A stretch of DNA of 64,000 nt. It comes from Mallotus nudiflorus (taxonomy: Eukaryota; Streptophyta; Magnoliopsida; Malpighiales; Euphorbiaceae). The DNA lies in NCBI GenBank assembly GCA_947683625.1, contig CANTUR010000066.1:4374001-4438000 (forward strand), written 5' to 3'. The notes under the pieces are model-generated. The model was not told where the DNA came from, made no database searches, and saw only the letters and a program-made list of their open reading frames with translations. Below, piece by piece: positions 45,305-56,385 of this stretch (the stretch's first letter is position 1; each line of letters opens with the position of its first letter). Made by a program: the position numbers and the translations under genes.

Positions 45305-45317
45305 TAGTATCAGAGCA
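45305..45317 (+). other. E3 primer-binding site
   Basis: TAGTATCAGAGCA lies 4 bases after the LTR. It is the initiator tRNA-Met-type site TGGTATCAGAGC with one G-to-A change in the TGG that should pair with the tRNA CCA end. Confidence 0.85.
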
Positions 45318-45500
45318 GAGTTTTGTCTTTGGGCCTAAGTTGTTAGAGTTGTGGCCCTAGTTTTTTAGATTTGTGTTTTCTTTGAAAATATTGTAGCTAA
45401 TTAGGTTTGAGTATGTCTTCGATCAATATTCTTTGATTTAGTTTTCTGCATAACCGTTAGTTGTTTGTTTTATCTAAATTCTTTTGCTTTTCTTTTCAAA

Positions 45501-46850
45501 ATGAGGAGACACGTGCATGTTGCTCCACCAGTCATTGAGGCTGAGGATGGTGAGTCCTTTCAGGATGAGGTTTTACCTTTTGAGCCACCAGTGAGGCACA
45601 GAGGTCGTGGCAAAGGTAGACCTCAAGGAGTGGCAGTAACCATAGACAGTGTGAGCTACAGGATAAGGAACTTATAGAGCCTGAATATGAGGATGCTCAT
45701 ATACTTCCAGTTGCACCATTGATTCAACCTGTATATCAGTAGGGTATGTCTAACCCTAAGGCAGCACTGTTCTATGCTAGAGTTGGTTGGATAGCTTTCA
45801 TTAGGACATCAAACCCATTGGATTTTCTTCATGCAATCTAGATAAGGACTCAGACTGCTCACACCGAGTATCAACGGATTATAATTATTGAGTTATCAGT
45901 AAAGGGACCACCCCTGGATTGGTTTATACAGATGATTCAGCCGTACATGACTACGATGACTTGGGTATAGTTTAAAGAGCAATTTATGAGGAGATTCTAC
46001 CCAGAGCCACTCCTTATGAGCTACAAACTCAGATTGACAAGTATCTCCAAAGGTGACAGATCTGTTGAGGACTACACCAAAGAGTTTCTTCGACTTAGCA
46101 GATATGCAAAGGATCTGATGCGAGATTAGTATTTTGCAGTCACCACCTATGTTATTGGTTAGGGTTATGCTTTTATTGGGATGCCTATAATAGGCCTTAC
46201 TCTAGAGTCGGTGATAGAGTAAGCCAAGGAGATTGAGTTGAGGCTAGTCAGGCAAGAAGCTATGCCAAATTATTACTAGTTGGGCACTCAGTCAGGAGGA
46301 TTTCAAACTACTTTGTACTCGAGTTTTCAAATTGGTTCGAGTCGTTAGCAAAGAGGCCTAGTATAGCAAAGCCAGAGACAGTAGTAGAGAGTGCACAGGA
46401 GTAGTAGACATGGTCGTGGGGGTCAATGTAGATTGATCAAATTTGGATCAGGTGCTTCGAGCAGCAGTAGTGGTCGCAATTTTGGGTCAGCTACTAGTGT
46501 TTGTCAGACGTGTGGTAGAGTCCATCAAGGACCGTGTTACTTGGCATCGTTGACTTGTTTTCAATGCAGACAGACGGGACACTATGCCATATCATGTCCC
46601 TATTTTAGTTATTAGCCACAACATATTTTGCAACTTCCATAGCAATCGATTGCTAGAGCAGCACCAGTTCCTTTTAAGTTACCTCCAGCTTAACACCCGA
46701 GTTTGACTCAGATTATTGCTCAATAAGGATATGGTAGAGATACCAGAGGAGGTGCCAGAGGTTTTGGCTAATCTTCTACCAATCAGAAGGGAGGTCAAGG
46801 TTAGGCTAAAGTTTTCCATCTCACTCAACAGGATACTTAGGCATCTAATA
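45501..46850 (+). pseudogene. gag: E3 gag, broken
   Basis: ATG 45501 opens 'MRRHVHVAPPVIEAEDGESF' and a basic Arg/Gly part ending in a stop at 45675-45677 after a frameshift. The capsid core is readable beyond: 'LSVKGPPLDWFIQMIQPYMT', 'FKEQFMRRFYPEPLLMSYKL' and 'DYTKEFLRLSRYAKDLMRD' (about 45893-46125). A complete CCHC zinc knuckle, C-FQ-C-RQTG-H-YAIS-C, lies at 46556-46597 and is preceded by a second Cys-rich segment 'VCQTCGRVHQGPC'. The frame contains more than ten stops, mostly TAG. Confidence 0.82.
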
Positions 46851-46855
46851 CAGTC

Positions 46856-47206
46856 GTGGCAGGTATTATTTCTTGTTACCTGGATGCTTGGGTTCTGTTT
46901 GATCCAGGTGCCACACATTCCTTTGTATCTCCTTTGTTTGCTTCAAAATATTATTGGCAAGCTTTGAGGATGGCTTTTCCTTTATCTATCGCCACTCCTT
47001 TAAGGGATTCTTTGGACACTAATATTATTCTTTCTGGTTGTCCAGTTTTCATCGGAGGTAGAGAATTGCTCGTTGAGTTAGTGTTGTTGAATATGGTGGA
47101 ATTTGATGTTAACCTCATTATGGATTGGTTGTCTCAACACTATGTTATTGTGGATTATTGGAGTAAAGAGGTGATATTCAAAATTCCTGATGAAGAAGTT
47201 TGTTAA
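46856..47206 (+). pseudogene. E3 aspartic protease
   Basis: This 116-codon stretch is open. The active site reads LFDPGATHSFVSPLF, the expected DPGA form with an intact catalytic Asp. It continues 'MAFPLSIATPLRDSLDTNII' and 'FDVNLIMDWLSQHYVIVDY'. It ends in a frame change at about 47190-47205, where several bases that E1 retains (after 'gatgaa.aag') are missing. The protease itself looks structurally complete, but it lies downstream of a broken gag. Confidence 0.83.
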
Positions 47207-47289
47207 TGATAAGAGTTATGCACCTCAAAATCTCATCTCCGCTATCACGGCTAGGAAGATGCTGAGGAAGGGTTGTCAGGGTTACTTGG

Positions 47290-48290
47290 CATTAGTCAAG
47301 GATACTTAAGTAGAGAAATTGTCACTCACAGATGTTCCTGTTGTTTGTGAGTTCCTTGATGTTTTTCCTAAGGAGTTGCCAGGTTTAGCACCTCATAGAG
47401 AGATTGAGTTCTGTATAGATGTGGTTCCAGGCACTACCCCTATTTTGATGCCACCCTACAGAATGGCTCTTATAAAGTTGAAGGAGCAGTTGTAGGAATT
47501 ACTGGATAAGGATTTTATCAGACCTAGTATTTCTCCTTGGGGTGCACCAGTCCTATTTATGAGGAAGAAGGATGGTACCTTAAGACTGTGCATTGATTAT
47601 AGAGGACTAAATAAGGTAATAGTGGAGAATAAATATCCTCTCCCAAGGATAGATGATTTGTTTGATCAACTGCAGGGTGCACAGTTCTTTTTTAAGATTG
47701 ATTTAAGGTTGAGTTATCATCAGTTGCGGATTAGTGAAGCCAGTATTCCTAAAATGGCATTCCGCACTCGATATGGCCACTATGAGTTTCTGGTGATGTC
47801 ATTTGGTTTGACTAACACACCAATAGCTTTCATGGATCTGATGAATATGGTATTCAAACCATTTATGGATTAGTTTGTAGTAGTCTTCATTAATGATATA
47901 CTGGTGTATTAGAAGAGTATAGAAGAGCACATATATCACTTGAGGACTGTACTACAAACACCAAAAGAACATAAGCTTTATGCTAAATTCTCGAAGTGTG
48001 ATTTCTAGTTAGAGAGTGTTGCATTCCGTGGACACGTGGTGTCTAAAGAGGGTATCCAGGTCTATCTACAGAAGATTAAGTTAGTGTCTGAGTGGCCTAG
48101 ACTGACTATAGTTATTGAGATTCAAAGTTTTTTGGGTTTAGTTAGGTATTATAGGAGGTTTGTATAGGATTTTTCCAGAATTATAGCTCCTATAACTTGC
48201 TTGACTCAGAAGAATGTGAAGTTTAAGTGGTCAGATGCTTGTGAGAACAGTTTTCTGTTATTGAAAGAGAAGTTGACCACAACTCCAGTT
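47290..48290 (+). pseudogene. E3 reverse transcriptase
   Basis: Pieces in order: 'FPKELPGLAPHREIEFCIDV' (about 47364-47425); 'RPSISPWGAPVLFMRKKDGT'; 'LRLCIDYRGLNKVIVENKYP'; 'FFKIDLRLSYHQLRI' (first Asp); 'MSFGLTNTPIAFMDLMN'; and the catalytic box, which reads VVVFINDILVY. Codon AAT at 47892-47894 replaces GAT, so the first Asp of the DD pair is Asn. Stops, mostly TAG at Gln or Trp positions, lie at about 47493, 47871, 47919, 48009 and 48165. The enzyme cannot be active. Confidence 0.88.
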
Positions 48291-48299
48291 TTGGCTTTG

Positions 48300-48785
48300 C
48301 TTAATGGAGTAAATAAGTTCACAGTGTATTGTGATGCCTCTAGAGTTAGCTTAGGTTGTGTGTTGATGTAGAATGGTAGGGTGATAGCTTATGCTTCGAG
48401 GCAATTGAAGAAGCATGAACAAAATTATCCTACCCACGACCTAGAGATGGCTGTAGTGATCTTTGCTCTTAAAATCTGGAGACATTATCTATACAGGGTG
48501 ACTTGTGAGATTTTTACTGATCACAAGAGCCTTAAGTACATTTTCCAACAGAGAGATCTGAATATGAGGTAGATAAGACGGTTGGAATTATTGAAAGATT
48601 ATGACTGTGAGATTCTTTATCATCCAGGCAAGGTTAATGTGATAGCAAATGCCTTGAGTAGGAAGTCCTCAGGTAGTCTTGCTCACATCAGTGTGGAGAG
48701 GAGACCGTTGATCCAAGTATTGCATGATTTAGTGGATCAAGGTCTGATGATGAAGGTGAGTAGATCAGGTGGACTGCTAGCTTAG
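48300..48785 (+). pseudogene. E3 RNase H
   Basis: 'FTVYCDASRVSLGCVLM' precedes a TAG at about 48369 (Gln in E4). The open stretch 48381-48572 holds 'YPTHDLEMAVVIFALKIW' (Glu) and 'CEIFTDHKSLKYIFQQRDL' (Asp). After another TAG at 48570 it continues to 'HPGKVNVIANALSR', where the last catalytic Asp (VADALSR in E1 and E4) has become Asn. Again a G-to-A change has removed an acidic residue. Confidence 0.84.
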
Positions 48786-49790
48786 TTTAAGGTACAATCT
48801 TTATTGAGAGATAGGGTTAAGGAAGCTCAGAGCCAAGATCCTATTTTGGAAGAGCTTGTAGAGAATGTTTGAGTAGGGAAGTTCACTGATTTCATACTTG
48901 ATGATGAAGGTGTTTTGTGGATCAGTGGTAGATTGTGTGTTCCTGATGTGGATAATTTGAGAGAAGAGATCCTTGAGGAAGTATATTCTATAGCGTACAG
49001 CGTACATCCAGGTGTCACTAAGATGTACCACAATATCAGAGACTTATACTGGTGGGATGGACTGAAGAAGGATGTAACTGATTATGTTGCTAAGTGTTTG
49101 ACATGTCAGCAGGTGAAAGCTGAACATTATAAGCCTTCTGGGAAGCTTCAGCTTCTTCCTATTCTTGAGTGTAAGTGGGAAAGGATTACTATGGATTTTA
49201 TGGTTGGTTTACCTCGTTCTAAGGATGGATATGATTTCATCTGGGTGATTATGGATAGGTTGACCAAGTCTGCACATTTCTTGCCTGTGAAAGCCACTTA
49301 TTCTATAACCAGATTGGTGAAGTTATATGTGAAGCATATTGTGTGCCTTCATGGAGTACCTGTGTCCATTGTGTCTAATAGAGGTTCAGTGTTTACCTCT
49401 CATTTTTAGCAGAAGTTGCAGGAAGTGATGGACACTAGGTTGGATTTTAGTAGTGCTTTTTATCCTCAGACAGATGGTCAGTCTGAGAGGACGATCCAGA
49501 CACTAGAAGATATGTTGAGGATGTGTGTTTCAAATCTGGGAGGTAGCTAGGATGATCATTTGCTGCTTGTGGAATTTGCTTATAATAACAACTACCATAG
49601 TAGTATTGGAATGGCACCATATGAGGCTTTGTATGGAAGAAAGTGTAGATCCCCTATGAGTTGGGATAAGATTGGAGAAAGAGCATTGACTGGACCTGAG
49701 ATGGTTCAGGATGTTGTAGAGAAGGTTGTTATGATCAAGAGGAGATTAGAGACCGCAGTTAGCAGGCAGAAGAGCTATGCAGATCCGAGA
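48786..49790 (+). pseudogene. E3 integrase
   Basis: The zinc-binding part is intact (about 48990-49110: His in 'YSVHPGVTKMYHNIRDLYWW' and Cys in 'CLTCQQVKAEH'). The catalytic core shows 'WVIMDRLTKSAHFLPVKATY' (first Asp). The second Asp is Asn: codon AAT at 49377-49379 in 'SIVSNRGSVFTSHF'. The Glu of 'DGQSERTIQTLEDMLRMC' is kept. Stops replace Trp at about 49407 and 49548. Around 48868 a TGA stands where E4 has CGA. Confidence 0.88.
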
Positions 49791-50234
49791 CGCAGAGATG
49801 TGGAGTTCCAGGTAGGAGACTATGTTTTTCTGAAAGTGTCTCCAATGAAGGGTGTGATGAGATTTGGCAGGAAGGGTAAGCTAGTACCGAGATATATTGG
49901 ACTGTTTGAGATTCTAGAGAGAGTAAGCATTATTGCATATCAGTTGGCTTTGCCTCCAAGTTTGTCTCAAGTGCATCCAGTGTTCCTTATCTCGATGCTG
50001 AGGAAGTATATTTCAGACCCTTTGCACGTATTGCAACCCGATAGCATGGAAGTGAATGAAGACTTGACATTCGTGGAAGAACCTGTTGCGATCGTAGATT
50101 ATCAAGTTCAACAGTTTTGTTCAAAGCAAATTTTGATGGTCAAGGTATTGTGGCGAATCAACAGCGTAGAAGAGCATACCTGGGAGATTGAAGCTAAGAT
50201 GCGAGCTTTTTACCCGTATCTCTTTCCTCCTTGA
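49791..50234 (+). pseudogene. E3 integrase C-terminus with chromodomain-like end
   Basis: This is the best-preserved part of E3. 49560-50234 is a single open frame covering the end of the catalytic domain, the GPF-type module ('GKLVPRYIGLFEILERV', with Pro changed to Leu in GPF) and the chromodomain-like tail, with 'FVEEPVAIVDYQVQQFCSKQ', 'ILMVKVLWRINSVEEHTWEI' and 'MRAFYPYLFPP' before the stop. The first aromatic-cage residue of classical chromodomains is missing, as is usual in this lineage. Confidence 0.85.
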
Positions 50235-50279
50235 TTCTTGTAATTATCCTTTTCTTTGAATGTGGGGATGAATTCTTAT

Positions 50280-50291
50280 AAGGAGGGGAGA
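50280..50291 (+). other. E3 polypurine tract
   Basis: AAGGAGGGGAGA lies one base before the 3' LTR. Confidence 0.85.
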
Positions 50292-50292
50292 T

Positions 50293-53200
50293 TTTAATAA
50301 CCTTAGTTTTTAAATTATTTTAATATATAATGAGATATGCAATATTAATAAATTTAAAAGTTATATTTAATTATTTTACTATTTTGTGATTAATCATTAA
50401 TATTTTATATTTAATTAGATTTTCTATGTAAATAATTTATTTTCAAACTTATTATTTTGAACATTTAATTTGCATTGTTTATATTTACTATTTTCGGATA
50501 ATATTATTTTAATAATATTTAATTTAGAGCATTATTATTTCTATTATGGTTTTATCAAATTTCATTATTTATTTTATTATAATTATCATTATTAATTATT
50601 GTTAATTCTATATATATTAATGTATGTGTATATTTGTGTGTTTTTATATGTATGTGTATGTATATATATATATATATATGTCTAAAAGATATTTTTGTTT
50701 TGTGGTGGAGATTTTTTTACATAAAGTTATATTATATTATAATATAAAGTTTTATTATATATATATATATATATATATGTACAAACATACAACCTAAAAA
50801 CACAAACTTACTGTAAAAAAAAACGCAGGAACCGTAGCCAACCCACCTTCCCTCCTTCACGCCATCATTCGATCTTCTTCCCGTCGGTGTGGCTCTCTGA
50901 CGTCAGCAACCACCACCACTCCCTATCGCCTCCGCTGCCTCTCTTCTTCCTCTTCTTCTCCGATGAAGCTCAGTAATGCAGCAACAGTGAGCCATCGTCA
51001 CCCCCTCCTCCTCCGGCCACCTCTTCTTGTGTTTCTGGTGTCTACCGACTTCCTGAGCTCCGGTGAGCTTAAATCTAACTTCAGTTTGAGCCCTAATCTT
51101 CCATTTCTTGAGTTTTCTTGAATTTTTAATTTTTGAGCTATTAGGGTTTCCAAATTTTTTAAAGTTAAATCTTGATGAGTCTTGCAAACTCCATTTACTA
51201 AAGTTGACCTTAGTTGCTTAATCTACATGTTTGTTTTTTTTTATAATTTTTGGAATTTATTTTAATTTTTGTGAATTTTAAAAAAAAATTATTATTTATT
51301 TAATTTTCATAAATTGATTTATTTAATTATAAAATTTGTTGATTTAGTGTTTTTATGAGTTATTATTAATTTTAGTGTTGAGAAATTATTTTTTGTGAAA
51401 ATTATATAATTTTTAGTAATATTTTTAGTTTATGTAAATATTGAATTATTGAGTTAAATGTGTATTTTTGTTGAAATTATTGTTTAATAATCTATTTTAG
51501 TTAATAATATTATTATATTTGTTGATAAAATAATTTTAATGATTTTATATGATTTTTATAGAATTTTTGAGTAATATTAGTATTATTATGGATATTTTGA
51601 ATTATTAGGGTAATTGTGTAATTTTGTTAAAATTATAGTTAAATATTATGTTTTAATTGGTTTTAGAATTATTTAAGGTAATAAAATGATTTTTATAAAT
51701 TATTTGCTATTTTTAACTAATTAATACTAATTTTTAAAAATTATTTTCAAATAATATATTATTTACTAAATTAATGATTAAATGGGGTTTTAATAATTTT
51801 AATATGTATTTATGCTATTTGAGTTATTTGGATATATAAAAGTGATTTTTATTAATTTATATTGAATTATCAAGAAATTTGATTTTTAATAATATTATAT
51901 TATTATTTTGGGATTTTTACTTAATTATTGTGAAAATAATTATTTTAGTGTTTTAATGTTAAATATGCTATTATTTGATATTTTGAGGATATTTGTGGAA
52001 TATATTGATTTTTAATATATTTATTATATTATTTGAATTTTTGGTGAATTGTGGACCTCAGTTGGAAAATTGTGTAGTTTGGGATCCCAACCGAGGATTG
52101 TGTGAATTTCGGTTTTAGAAGTGTGTTTTTCTTGCAGGACCAGCTCTATTTTTTAGTAGAGAGATGTCCGTTTTACAGAGGAAGCTCTATCGAATTTTTG
52201 GTAGAATTCTCGTAAAACGTAACATCGGGTCGATCCTAAAATTCTACATCTATCTATGTTCTGTATTCTTAGATCGAGTCTCTTTAGAAGCTAAAGTTAG
52301 ATTTATTCTGATTTATGTATTTATTTCATTGTTTAGTTAAGTCGATACCGAGGCCTAGTGGACCATACCCATCGAACTAGTCTCGAGGAGCGCAAACTTA
52401 TGAGTTGTTATTTTATATATATATTGCACGTAGGTTACATGTTTTGAAATTATATTTATTCATAAATTGTTTTATTGAATGTTTAGTATACTTTAGGTAT
52501 ATTTTTAGTATATTTTTTTATATAGTTCTAAATAAATATATGTTATATTATTTATTTATACTTAAATTGTTTTTAAGTATATTATTGGTTTATTTTTAGT
52601 ATATTTCATGTTTGATTTGAATTTATCTAATATATATATACTCAAAATATACTTAGTTTATTTTAGGTATATTTTTGGTATATATATGGTTTATTTTGTT
52701 ATTATGAATGTCATTATGCATTACTTATTTTCCTGTATGAATTTTTTATTTTAAATGAAAGATATTGATAGAACGTGCTACCTGGTGGGCAACACTAAGA
52801 TCGTGTACGTACCAATGCGATAGATTTGAGGTTGAATGAGAATCATTTGAGATATTATGATTTAATTGAGATTGATTGATTGATTGATTGATTAATTAAT
52901 TGATTTGATATGTGATATGATTGATAGTGTGGTTGCTGGAGCTTAGTTGACCTAGTGTCTCGGAGTCAATCACACTGACAATCAGATTGCTAGAGCTCGG
53001 TTGATTTAGTGTCTCCGGGCCAGTCTACTGTCCATATGGAATAAGTGAATTCATTTGGAATTAAGTGAGCCTGTATGGTTAGAGTTATGTTATTGTTGGT
53101 TGAGATTGCGATTAAATAGGTTCTATTTGATCCATCATAAACTTATGTTTTTCAGTATTATTATATAAAGTGATTTTTAGCATTTGTGTGAAATGCTTGT

Positions 53201-53686
53201 ATATATATATATATTTATTATATATGGATGATTGATTGCATTTGACACATAGTAAATGCATGTATATATATTATAACAATTCACTCAGTAAGGTTTGACT
53301 TCCCTCAGTTGATTTTTCAAGAGACTCTTCTTCTTCAAACCTCAACAGTAGACCCATCTACCGGATTTCTTCAGCCCTGACGTGTTTATGTAAATTACTT
53401 ACTTAATTTTATATTGTACTCTAGAAAACTGCAATAGTGAGTTGTATTTGGTTTATTTTGTTGTATGTTTATTGTAATTCAGAGACCTGTCGTTCAATAT
53501 TGTATTAAATATTTTTGCTATGATATGATAAAGTTATATTTTTATTATATTGGTTTGAGTTTTAATCTGATGGATATTTTATTTTAATAATTGCATGCTT
53601 TTATTTTTAGGCTTGCTATGGGTTCTAGATTCAAAAGAATTCTCATTCCCTAAAGCCAGTCATGACTCCTAGTTTGGGTCATGATA
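50293..53686 (+). repeat. E3 3' LTR
   Basis: It is homologous to 42018-45300. The start has decayed from TGTAATAAC to TTTAATAAC and the end from TGACA to TGATA. It carries about 130-150 bp near 50765-50905 that the 5' LTR lacks, the GGTATAT array (52485-52690) and the hairpin cluster (52780-53032). A GATT tetranucleotide run lies at 52872-52893. The 94-codon reverse-strand frame at 50903-51187 lies in the pyrimidine-rich leader and is not a gene. Confidence 0.92.
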
Positions 53687-53691
53687 GGGCA
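53687..53691. other. Target-site duplication of E3, right copy
   Basis: GGGCA matches 42013-42017. Confidence 0.93.
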
Positions 53692-54086
53692 GGTCATCAT
53701 CTGTATACACAATTGCCCCCTGAGGATTTTCAGTCAACGTGCTTACCATTTGCTTTGGAGTGTACGTTGAAGGTATCTTCTTGTGATTAAGTGCTAAAAC
53801 TAGTGCTTCCCGATGGGCTCGGGAGTTCATAAGCTACTCTCAAATAATGGCAAGATTTTTCTCATCACTTTTGGCCTTAATAATCTTTTCAGCTTTCTCA
53901 TTTTTCTTTGATCCCACTTTTGAACTACTTCCCTCTTTCTCTACCTCATCCTTCTTCACTTCTTCCTCTCCCTCCTTCGACTTCTCAGTGGATTGTGTTG
54001 TTCTCCTCTCATTGTTCTTCCACAGATCAACTGCTCCTCCCTCTTCGTCGTTAAAACTCCAAATATCCAGTACATTTACATGAGAC
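53692..54086 (-). pseudogene. Tat gag-protease junction, right of E3
   Basis: The minus strand next to the duplication encodes 'AIVYTDDDLP', the segment that in this lineage directly precedes the protease, and it is in frame with 42017. Upstream on the minus strand (about 54080-53760) the coding pattern is weak, Ser/Glu/Lys-rich and interrupted, as expected for the variable region between gag and protease. Confidence 0.6.
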
Positions 54087-55502
54087 TCAATGGCATGCTA
54101 CCTCATATTTAGGTCTTTTGGTCGTGGTCTTGATGGGGGTAGGTATGACATCAATAAAGGAATTAATAACTTGTTCTTCTGTTAGGCCCGTGTTGATTAT
54201 TAAAATACAAGGATTTGGTGGTGGCACATTTCGGTAGTTAGGTAAAGGGTTATTTTGGGTATTTGGTTTTCTAGTTTCTGGGTCGGTTATTTTTCTTAAA
54301 TCAATCAAATATTGAATCTTATGTTTCAGGCGAGTGCAACTTTTTACATCTTGCCCAATGTTCTGGTGGTACTTGTAGTATAGTTTTGGGTTGGCACTTA
54401 GAAAAGGAGGTCGTTTAGGTAAGGGTTGTGGAAGTTTATTCTCAATTAGCTTTTCCAGGACTTTAGAGAGGGGTCTTCCCAAATTAGAAAACCTTCAAGA
54501 CTGCCTGACTGCATTGATCTGTATATTACTGCTTGGCCTGACTCCGCCGCCAAACCCAAACCCTTCTCTATTCATAGATCTTCCACTGAAAAATGCCTTT
54601 TCTTGTGAGAGGTCTGATTCTTTCTGTACTCTAAACCTGTACAACTCTTCAAAGTTCTGAATCCCTAAATCCCTTAGTTTCTTGGAGAGAGGGAGTATAT
54701 ATCCTTCTATGCCTATTACTAGCTTATTAGATTCCATGGGTCGTTGCTTCATATGCGCTAATTTGGCTCTCCACCTAATCAAATAATCCGTAAAAGATTC
54801 ATTAAATTTCTACTTCAAGTTCTGTAAGTCTCTCAGGGAAGCCTCCATCTGAATGTTAAGACTATACTGCTTGATGAATGCAGCATATAGTTCCTCCCAA
54901 TCAACTTGAACACAGGATTCTAGAGCATAATACCATCTGATGGGTACTCCCTCCAAAGACAGCGGGAATTGCTTCATAATCTGTGTTTTAGTAAGTTCAA
55001 TTGTCTTCATGTGGGTCATATACTACTTTAAATAGAGGTGGGGGTCCTCTGTGCTGGTGAACTTATTTATGTCAGGAAACTTGAAATTTTGTGGCAGGGG
55101 ATCATCATCTTTATCCAAGCTCAGCTTGGAATAGCTCATTGGGGCATTGATCCCTTTTTGTTTCATCATCATCTGCATTTGAGCCATAGACTTAATAAGG
55201 TCTTTAGCCTAATCCGACTTCTTTATATTTCCTTGGGCATCTTCTTTTTTATGGATAATAAGTTCTGCCAATACTGTCTATTGATCATCTTTTACCTCTT
55301 GCCTTTCAGGAACCTTAGCATCTAAATCAAAAAGTCAAGGTTGAGGTGATGGTGGTTGGAGCACTGGCAGTTGTGGTGCTGGCGGTTCCCCTCTAGTTGA
55401 ACCCATCATTTTCCCTATAATTTCTCTCATGATTGCCCTGATTTGTTCGGCCATTTCAGCTTTGAACTATTCCTTAAAGGCTTTAGCATCAAATTCTACC
55501 AT
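54087..55502 (-). pseudogene. gag: Tat gag
   Basis: On the minus strand a start is likely at ATG 55502, with an internal ATG at 55454 ('MAEQIRAIMREIIGKMM'). After a Pro/Gln-rich part comes 'FKFPDINKFTSTEDPHLYL', then the capsid core in 55019-54810 ('MKQFPLSLEGVPIRWYYALE', 'WEELYAAFIKQYSLNIQ'), a further helical part 54782-54495, and a C-terminal part 54482-54087. The last contains a degenerate zinc finger, Y-KYHQNIGQDVKS-C, where C..H...GH....C is expected; the first Cys and the second His are changed. Stops occur between the pieces. Confidence 0.75.
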
Positions 55503-56366
55503 CTTGATCCCTCTGCAGATTCTAACCAAACGGCTTGTGTCAGATCACTTCCAATTGGCAAACTATTATGGATTTATATTTACAACCATTGAGGGTCATA
55601 AACATGCATGGCATGTATGCATGAAATGCAAACCTACTAGTAAGAATGAAAACAAAACAAAACATATATGCATGTATCAGAGGACAAAACAAAAAGCTCC
55701 CTAATGATATCTCCACCCTTATTTCTCCCACACACATGTTTAATGGTGAGTTCCTTGCCCTAGGATTTTTGTTCTGGGTTTTGATTATCAATAGGGGATA
55801 ATAAAACTAATGGATGCAAGATAAATCTCAAGATGATGCAAATAAGTGGCACTTCCTCTAAATAATTCCAAAGTCCATTTTAAATGGGCCAAGAATGATA
55901 TCAAAGGCCCACTTTGTCAAGATCCCTTTGAAATGGACTAATAATAGGCATGAAAGACCCATCTTGTCAAGGCTTATTTTGTAATGGGCTAGGTCCTTAT
56001 TTAGAGGATTGCCATATGGCATAAAACACATGCATTTGGAAAAAAATCCTAGTGAAAATTGTTAGGTCATTACATGAGATGAATCTTAGGTAATAAGCTT
56101 TAGCTCCTACAGCTATATACATCCATTATGTCTCCCCACTCAAGGGTCCATGCGACATGGATAGGTACGTGCTATGAGTGATAATAATCAAATATCCTAC
56201 TACCAGGTTTGAATGAAACACATGCAGTAAAGCAAATATTATTGTCGGTTTATTTAGGACTTGGAGTGCATTATGTGAAAACATATAGTGAATGAAAAAT
56301 TTATGAAGGAAATAAGGAAATAATCAAAGATGATAAAGTACCAAACACTTGGAATCAATTTCTCTA
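55503..56366 (-). other. Tat 5' leader
   Basis: This is the untranslated region between the primer-binding site and gag. No protein motif is seen. It contains diverged direct repeats of 'agtccattt..aatgggcc' (about 55869-55895 and 55920-55990). In this position packaging and dimerisation signals are expected, but none can be proven from sequence. Confidence 0.5.
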
Positions 56367-56384
56367 TCCCTAGTGGAGTCACCA
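56367..56384 (-). other. Tat primer-binding site (tRNA-Arg type)
   Basis: The minus strand reads TGGTGACTCCACTAGGGA, one base from the LTR. It matches the complement of a plant tRNA-Arg 3' end, TGGCGACTCCGCTGGGGA, except for three transitions (CG to TG, CG to CA and TGG to TAG). Confidence 0.75.
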
Positions 56385-56385
56385 C

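Larger units (their letters stand above)
42018..53686 (+). mobile_element. E3: Tekay/Del-type chromovirus nested in the Tat element
   Basis: The element is full-length at about 11.7 kb, in plus orientation, with LTRs of about 3.3-3.4 kb, a tRNA-Met-type primer-binding site, gag, pol and a polypurine tract. It is flanked by GGGCA on both sides, and its removal restores the Tat protease frame. A hand alignment of the first 230 bp of the LTRs shows about 5% differences, fewer than E1. Inactivating changes include a D-to-N change in the reverse transcriptase box, a D-to-N change in the integrase triad and many TAG stops. Confidence 0.93.

Noticed and set aside
50903..51187. Reverse-strand 94-codon frame
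   Set aside because: Antisense of the LTR leader; the equivalent in the 5' LTR is not conserved.
54391..55704. Several plus-strand frames across 54391-54660, 55038-55325 and 55429-55704
   Set aside because: They are opposite the Tat gag and leader, whose minus-strand capsid motifs are recognisable.
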